DNA of 64,000 nt from Leuctra nigra (lineage: Eukaryota; Arthropoda; Insecta; Plecoptera; Leuctridae): contig OW203766.1 in NCBI GenBank assembly GCA_934045905.1, positions 23,244,309 through 23,308,308 on the forward strand. The letters run 5' to 3'. Each line of letters begins with the position of its first letter. Positions within the stretch are counted from its first letter, which is position 1. The position numbers and the translations under genes are program-made. The notes under the pieces were generated by a model. That model worked only from the letters and a program-made list of their open reading frames with translations. It was not told the DNA's origin and did not search any database. Below are positions 35,801-44,800 of this stretch, piece by piece.

Positions 35801-38800
35801 TTGAGGGGAATGCAAAGGGGGTTGTTGGGGAAATGGGACTGGCATCGATCAATTGGTGAAGGATTACGAAATGTAATAGAAGAGAGAACAAGTGAGAGGA
35901 GTCATCAGGGTTTTTGGAGCCGCACAGTGTGGAGACGAGTAACGTAGTTCAGGAAACAGCCCCGGAAGCAGGATCTAACAGAGCAAAGAGAAGAACCAGG
36001 AAAGGAAGACAAATAGGAAGTAGAATTGAATTTACATTTGGTACACTGAACATTGTTTCATTGAATGGAAAGGTAGAAGAAATTATAGATGTGATGGTTG
36101 AAAGGAAGTTATTGTTTCTAGGGCTAAGTGAAGCAAAGTGGAAAGGAAGTGGTTCGAAGGACTTGAGAAATGGCTTTAAGCTGTGGTGGTCTGGTGGCTT
36201 GGAGGGAAGAAATGGAGTGGCGGTAGTAGTGAGTCCGAAGGTTAGTGACTTTGTGGTGGATGTGAATTGTCACAGCGACCGGTTGATGTCATTGATACTG
36301 AAGGCAAGTGACAAGATGACAGTGGAGGTTGTGCAGGTGTACGCACCACAGGCAGGTAGAGCAGTGGAAGAGAAAGAGAGTTTTAGTGAGGAAATAGAAA
36401 AGGTATTGGAGAGATCAAAGTATGAATTAATTGTGATGGGAGACTTTAATGCGAAGGTAGGGAGTGATAGAAAGGGCTATGAGGAGGTGCTTGGGAAGTA
36501 TGGGGTAGACGAGAGAAACAGAGATGGGGAGAGGCTGCTGGATATGTGTAGAAGAAATCAACTGAAAATAGGCAACAGCTGGTTTCAGAAGAAAAGAAGC
36601 CATCGTATAACAAGATACGGCTACGGTGAGGACAGATCGGAGTCCGTGATAGACTACATCTGCGTGGGGGACAGCTTGAGGCAGAGCGTCATAGACATCA
36701 AGGTATGCCCAGCCGTTTCACTCGACAGTGACCATCGACTGCTCGAGTGCACGCTCAGGATCGATGTGCAGAAACCAGTAGTGACTGTCTCACATAAGAG
36801 AATCAAAGGATGGAAACTACAGGACCCGGCGGTGAAGAACGAATTTGTTGGAGAGTTGAGGGATGTGGAAGAAGAATGGCAGGAGTTCAAGAATGCTATA
36901 GTAGCTGGGGCTGAACAATTGTGTGGAAGAGCAGGTGGAAGAAGGAAGGAGAAGGAGACAAGATGGTGGAACAACAGAGTGAAAGTTGCTGTGAAGGAGA
37001 AAAGACTAGCATGGCAGAAGTACGAATTAGACAGATCGTTAGAAAGTAAACATCAGTACAGAATATGCAGAAGAAATGTGGCACGCATTGTAGAAGAAGA
37101 GAAGGACAAATCAATGTAGGAGTTAGCAGACAAGTTGGTGGAAGATTTTAATGGCAACAAAAAGATGATCTATGGACTAGTCAAGGAAAAAAGGGGAACT
37201 CGAGACGATCTAAAGAGTATGAAGAATGACAAGGGTGATCTGATAAGTGATGTAATGAAGATAAACCAGATGTGGGGGAAGTATTTTGAGAATCTTTTAA
37301 ATGTAAAAAAGGATCTTAATGTATCAATGGGTGAAGAAGAGCTGCAGATTGGAAGTGAAATGGAAGACAGTGAGATGGAGGAAGATCTTTGTGATGCAGA
37401 AGTAACAAGAGCCATGCGGGAAATGAAGAATGGTCGTGCGCCTGGTATTGATGAGGTTACCATAGAAATGGTAAAAGCTGCAGGGGAGGATGGTAGAAGA
37501 TGGCTTCGTAGAGTGATCCGAGCAGCATGGGAACAGAAGAGAATTCCAGTTGATTGGGAAAAGGGGATTATTGTTCCCCTTTTTAAGAAAGGAGATCGAA
37601 GGAAATGTAATAATTACCGGGGTGTGACCTTACTCTGTCAGTGTGCGAAGTTGTTTGAGAAGATAGTGGAACGGAGATTGAAGAATTATGTTGAAGAGGG
37701 GTTGCGAGAAGAACAGTATGGATTTCGGAGAGGGCGATCGACAATAGACGCAATTTTCACAGTGCGACAGATGATGGAGCAGCAGTGGGAGAGGGGGCAG
37801 GAAATGCATATGGCTTTCTTGGACTTGGAGAAGGCGTATGACAGGTTGCCAAGGGAAATAGTTTGGGAGTGTTTGGTGAAGAGAGGAATAGGCAAGGACT
37901 TGGTTGAGCGGATCAAATGTATGTATCAGAACAGTGTGAGTTGTGTGCAGTCGGGAGTGGGGAGATCGGAATGGTTTAGTATTAGTGAAGGGCTTCGGCA
38001 AGGGAGTGTGTTGTCACCAACACTGTTCATCATAGTAATGGACGAGTTGTTGAAGAAAGCAGAGCCGAATGAGGGGATCGATACTCAAACGTTGATTTAT
38101 GCGGATGATGTGGTGGTGTGGGGAGAAACTAGGGAGGAAGTTCAGGTAAAGATTAATAAGTGGAGTGAAGAGACGGAGAAGATGGGTTTGAAAATAAGTG
38201 AAGAGAAGAGCGAAGTAATGTCCATGGAAAGAAAGAAGCTTAAACACGGTCATGCTAGGATCAAGCTTGGAGAGGGATGGTTGAAGGAGGTGGAAGAGTT
38301 TAAGTATCTGGGTAGCCTGCTCACCAACAAGGCTAAAGTAGACAGAGAAATACAAGAAAGAAGAAAGAAAGCAGAGGCATTTTATCAAGCAGTGAGGAAG
38401 TTGCTGTGGAATGAGAAGTTTCCACAAGTCTGCAAGATCATTATGTACAAGATGTATTTCCTGCCAATTCTAACATATGGGGCAGTGACGTGGTCAGCAG
38501 GTGGAAAGGAAATGAACCAGCTACAGGCAGCTGAGATGAAGTTTTTGAGGAGTGTGAAGGGGGTGACAAGAATGGATAGGATCCGAAGTAGGAAGATAAG
38601 AAAAGAGCTTGGGGTTGAAAGATTGGTGTTCAAGCTGGGAAGAGAGAGGCTTAGGTGGTTCGGCCACATGAAGAGGATGGGAACGGATAGAGTGCCAAGG
38701 CGGGTGTTTGAAGCGGCTACAGGGGGAACTCGGAGAGTGGGGCGACCAAGAGACAGGTGGATTGGACTGATCAAGGAGGATGTGTTGGAGAGAGGAGGAA

Positions 38801-41800
38801 GGTGGAGTGAGTTGGAGGCTGAGAGACAGTGGGAGGACAGAACATGGTGGAAGGAATTTGTGGAACAAATAGAAGTGGAAGAAGAAGAGGAGGAAACGCC
38901 AGGCGTGGCCAGCCGGTTTCCAGGAGTCCTGCGGCCCTAGTGTTGGTGGGAACACCCACCCCCTGACCCATTTAATTGGAACCAGGGATGGATTATTATT
39001 ATAATAAAAAATATTGTTTCATTTTACACAGGGATACGATTATGCAAATAAGTAACAACTAATTTTAATTCAACAAAGAATCGAAGTAGGTATTACTAAC
39101 TAGCAACTACATCTTGTTTTGAGTTTGACTCACTTGATGAGGGGTCCGGGGAAGTCACGGAACACGTTCAACGACTGAAACTGACGGATGGCCACGGTGG
39201 CCGCCTGGCCGTCCAGCGGATAGTTAGGGTAGATGTGCACGAGATGGCCGTGGCTCGTGATTTTGCCGCGGGCGTGGGCCACCGAGAACATGGTCGGCGT
39301 TGAGCGAAGTGGCGTGGAGGAAGCGGGAGGACCGGTCTCGTTTCCATCGTGATCTCTGAGTAGAACAAGAAAATAGACAGTATAGTATTAATTCATTAGT
39401 TCCACACAATCAACACAACTTTCTTCAATTCGACACTAAAAGTTGCAAGATGCCACTTAGCGGAAAAAATTTACATCTTTACCACGAGTACTTCTGCTCA
39501 TGCGCACAGGGCGCGAGCAGGCAAGTCACTTATATGTCAATCGTAAAACGAGTTCAGTAAAAGTTATAACTAAATCGAAATAACAGAAATTGATGAATAC
39601 ATTAGTGTCAACAATCAAATACAATCAGCATATTTCATTACAGCACACATTCATTCAAATTCTTGTGAAAACGAGTTGTCTATTCACCAAAAACCACCAT
39701 TTGACAGTTGCAATTGTTTTTCTTACGGCCTTCTGAAAACACATTTTTCTTGACGCCTCGTTCAAACAATTGCAAACCGTCAAATGGTGATTTTTGGTGA
39801 ATAGACAACTCGTTTACATAAGAATTTGAATGAATTTGTGCTGTAATGAAATATGCCGATTGTATTTGATTGTTGACACTGAAGTAAGCATCAATTTCTG
39901 TTATTTCGCGATGTATTTATAACTTTTTACTGAACTCATTACGATTGACATCTAAGTAACTTGTATGTAAAAGTACGCACGCGCTGGGATTGTACTCGCG
40001 TGAGCGGCCATCTTACTGATATTAGCGCATTCTCTAGGTACTTTTAGTGTCAAATTATAATATGGAAGTGGCAAGAGAAATACACTTCCTATTGTTTATT
40101 GTGTCCTTTTTAAAATAAGCTTCCTTTTGTCTTTAATCGTTTTTATCAAAATTACATATTATTTACAATGCTGAGAAATACCAAAAAAAATAATCAAACA
40201 ATTATCTGCAATAAAATAAAAGATACATCGATTTCAATTGATTCGCATGCGCAATTGCACACATGGTAACAATAGGCAAGATTTTACCGCCATCTTTATG
40301 ACGACTCCTGTTTCACGGCCTTCTAAAGTAATTTTATAGACTGATCCAGCTCAAAAATTGATCCACATTGATCCAAATTGATCAAATACATAAATCCACC
40401 AAACAAAATACTCTGTGCGCCCTAAAATAAAATTTAGGGACCCAAATTTTCTGAGTGAAGAACAATCGACAGAGTGGCACTAGAAATACAGTTACAGTAA
40501 TTAACTAGGTAATTAACACTTCCCATTTAGGCAGTGTCATAATCATAATTATAATCATAATATAATCATAATATAATCACAATTAAACAGTTTGGTTAAT
40601 TGAGTGTGAAACATCCCTAATTACTGCCAATGAATATGATAAATGGCACTATATTGAAATAAATTGTCGCCAGCGAACTGACCTGTCGAGATAGTTGTTC
40701 TCCGAGCTACGTCCGGAATGAACGCTGCCTCGATCTGTAGAGAATGCCAGCGGCGCCATGTACACCTCGCGGTACCAGCGTGCATATGCTGTGGGATTTG
40801 TCTCACGCAAGTTGTTGTAGAAGGCCCAGTACTCGGGGGTGTTGTTCTTCGCTGTCGTCATCCAAGCTGAACGAGAAGCAAACATAATGTAATGTAATAA
40901 TGGTTTTTATTAGCAACTAAGGATTATACACAATAAGTAATTGCACTGTCCGGTGGGTACATACAATACAGTTTCATAATCTGATGCATACATATTATAC
41001 ATGAATCTGATACAGGAAATTATTTTTACTCATCTGGAAATATATTTTTGGCAAGTTCGTTGGATGGCAGGCTATTCCGTAGCCTGTCCCTCTGCCAATT
41101 TGGAACAAATTAGGATATATTTTGCCAGCGTAGTAACGAATTACAGTTTACAGGTCGTGTAAAAGGTTACTCATTTTATTTATTCTTACGTTAGTTTGTT
41201 ACACAAATTGCCTCAAGGAGCAAAGAACAATTAGTTCTAATTCTATTAATATTCTTCACAAAGCAAATAAATAAGATTTACAACATTCTGAACGCCAGAA
41301 ACTCACCTTGTTGGTCTGCAGAGTACATCATTCTCGAAGAGTTGCCTCGTGACTCGGGTCTGAAATCATTCAACCTTCACTTAGTCATTTTATCTTCGTA
41401 CCCAGTAAGGTCAGAGTTAAAACACGCATAATTAATGAATGTAGACATTAATAGAAGACATACAAATGAAAATAATTCTGAAAAAAATGTTTCTACATCT
41501 GACAGAAACTAGAGGCATTCTATGAATACTCACCGTCCCATGGCGCGATCAGCTCTGTAGTGTCGCGTGTCGTACGGATCGTACCACGACATCTCCTCAT
41601 GCCTGGACCTCTGCCGAGGATCGTAGTCGCGCCGCGGGTAACTCTTGTCGTGCTTGGGAGGTCGACGGTCATAGTCCCGACGCTCGTAGTCGCTATATTC
41701 AGAGCCGGAGCCACGGTGATCAGTCCTGTGTTCAAAGATCTTGATTAATATATCATGTTGCTTGATTCATAACATTTCTTAACCCTGTAGTTATTGGCAA

Positions 41801-44800
41801 TAACCAGTAGGACCTAAATCTAAAATTGGTAAACTACTATTTCAGGATGGAGAAAAAATACTTTTTAGCAGCAAAATGTTACATAAAAATCATAAAATGT
41901 GTCAATTGAGTATTAGTTAAAGGAGATTATTTCATAATTTGAAGATTCTTCAATACATGGCCAACACACCTTCTAGACCGGCTGTAAGCAGTGTTGGGAT
42001 TACGAGGATCTCGATAGTCCTCGTAATGTCGCCCGCTTCTCTCGTCTCGATATCGCCGAGAGTCATTGGACTTATCACGCCTGTAGTTATCCCGCTCGTA
42101 ACGATCGCTGGTGTAACTCTCACTGTCGCTGTCCCTGCCTCGTCGATCGTCGCCTCGACGTCTTCGATCGTCTCTCCGATCCGTTCCTCTCCTATCATTG
42201 CCTCTCCGATCATCAACTTTACGATCTTCGCCCTTGCGGTCTCCCCTTCTTCGATCGTCACCTCCTCGTCTTCGATCATCATCACGGTGCCGATCTCGAT
42301 CGCCTTTCGTCTGTCTTGACTCTGGTTTGTAACGCCCACTGGAAGGAGACATCTCTCGATCTCTTCGTCTTCCATCTCTCTCATCGGAGCTCTCGTCATC
42401 TCTTCGATGTCTATCTTTCTTGGTCGTATCTCGCCGAGGAACGTTGTCTGTCGATGGAGGCTGAAAAGTGTCTACACTGTCGGAACCGATTGTCTCGCTT
42501 CGCTCAGCTGTTGGCTGGGTCGAGCCAGAGGCGGGAGTTGCGAGTGGTGGATCATTCTTCAACCGTGCTGTCGCTTGAGATGCCGAGGACGGCTGCAAAG
42601 GACTCTCCTCCTGACCATCGCCTGTTACGACACGGCTTCCAGTCTGAAAACACAAGATAATTTGAATGTGCGTACAATGGACACTGATACGTAACCCTGC
42701 AGGTACTAAAACAGTGACTAACAACACCTATTCAGTGAAACAAAATGAGACAAACCTGAACTGTCGATACTCCTTGACTTGCCGGACTGCTAGATTCACC
42801 AGGAACCATTCTTCTGAGTCCAGGTGGTGGAATGTCGTAATTTGTCATCGAGTTTGCTGCAAACGTGACCGGCTGTTCTGTAGTCGGTCTCCCAGGAACC
42901 ATTCTTCTCAGAAGGACGTCATCATTGGAATCGTGTGATCTTTCATCGTTGAATTGAGGCCGGGTAAATTGTGTGACAGTATCTTCTTGTTCGGTCAGCT
43001 GTCCAGGTACCATCCGATGCAACCCCGGAGGCGGTGTCGACACTTCATTGCTGGGTATAGTGACATTATCACCCTCGGTCAAATTCTGGCCTGGAATCAT
43101 CCGCTCCATGCCCGCCCAGTCATTGGGATTGTCAGAATGAAACCGGGTTGAATCGTCAGCAAGCTCATCTTCCGAGAGTTGACCCGTCTCTAGGTACTGA
43201 TTTCGGTCAGGACCCCAGCGAGGAGTCACCTCCTGATTCTCTGGACTCAAGAAGGGTTTAGCTTGTCTATTACTCATCTGTTGCGCTAAAGTCAATTGTC
43301 GGATTTGTTGAGTCAAATCCACAGCATCAGGATGTTCTTTGTTATCGGGAATGGTCTCAAAGTTAGCTATGTCAGAAGATGGAGCAGCATTCCAGCTTTG
43401 ATCAATTCCTAAATGTTCACCAACTCTTTCCTGCGACCTGGTAGGCACCAAAGGTGGCAGACTAGCAGCATTATACAATGCTGGACTACTGCTTCCTTGA
43501 ACAACTTGGACGGTGCTTTTAGAATTCCTATTGATGGAATAAGGATTTCCAGAGCTTTGTGCCAAGCTGGAAGCTCCACTTGGAGGAAGTTGCATTAACG
43601 GTGATGGACTTGGCTCTTTGCTATTCGGTCGAGATGGCTGATTCATCGGAGGTGGAGGGAGCTGATTTGTAGCAATGTTTCTTCCTACAGCAGCATCAAA
43701 TATTACCTCAGCATTTTCAGTGTGTAGAGTTTTCAAAGTACCAGCTTCATGCCCTACATCGGTACTAACTGCTCTGCCAATTTCTAATTCTCCTATTTGT
43801 CTACACACAGTATTCAAAGTTGGATTTGAAGGAGAATGATTTTCTTCATATGCGCTCACTTCCCGATCTCTTAAAGGGGAATCGGGATAGTTTTCATACT
43901 GGTTTTGATCATAGTTAGGAGCACTAAAATCTATTGGTGTGTGCACTCCCCCAGTATTTGTCGAGATGTCATCGGATCCTTGGCTATGATTACTTTCCGT
44001 TGACCACTGAGCCGCTAAGCCTTTGTTACCCGTTGTACTTCCAATAGGGTTCAAATACTCAAACTCGTTATTTGAAACCACACCCAAGTTCATGTATTGA
44101 TGCCTTTGCATGCTGGATGCCGATAGCTCTGATACTTCTTGTACATCTTCGGAAACATCATTCTCCGGCAGGCTGGCCGTCTCCAAACCGCCACTCTCTT
44201 CATTGCCGATTGGTTCAGATTGCTGGGAGTTGTCAGTGGGGTCGTCGGTGCTTCCTTGGTGAAGAAGTTGGGAACTTGGAACAGAACTAAGAGTTTCCAT
44301 GGAACTTGTGGCTCCAGTTAAGTTCTGGTAGCTAACATCTAACACTTGATTGGTTGGCTTAGAAAGAGAGCCGGACTGATCTGTTCCAGGAGTGGAAACC
44401 GAAGGAGAGTTTGGATAGCTCGTTTTAGGAGTATTGGAGTAATCGGTAACATCCGATGCCATAATCTGTTCAACGGGTTGCTGAGCGTAGAAGTTTTCTT
44501 GCATATTCTGATAGTTTACTAGAGTTGGAGCCATTAATTGAGTTGAGCCTGGCTGGGCATAATAATTGTTGCTCTCACTATTAAATACGCCTGGTCCGAC
44601 GGGAGGCATGGTGTTGTTATTTACTACTGGAGCATTTTGATAGTTAACTAAAGACGGTGCATGTAGAGCTGTAGGTTGGTGAAGATAATAGTTGCCGGCG
44701 CCAGCGGGAGGTTGCGTCTGCGAGTAGTCGACAATGCCCGTAGGCACAGTGTTGCTATTCACAACTGCAGGATAGTAATTGCCCTCAGAGTTGAACGAAT

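Larger units (their letters stand above)
34400..39000 (+). mobile_element. Near full-length RTE-like LINE inserted in Sec16 intron
   Basis: Sense-strand retrotransposon lying opposite to Sec16. The 5' part (34400-34486) has ACATAAAGATA-type repeats, then ORF1 (34487-35947), ORF2 (35914-38940), a short 3' UTR (GGTGGGAACACCCACCCCCTG) and an ATTATTATTATA tail in place of poly(A). Truncated copies sharing the same C-terminus or 3' end occur at 45226-45382 and 61852-62233. A target-site duplication for this copy was not identified, so the outer limits are approximate. Confidence 0.85.

Noticed and set aside
41927..42399. Several overlapping basic frames on both strands
   Set aside because: They are shadows of the Arg/Asp-rich Sec16 exon 41970-42643.
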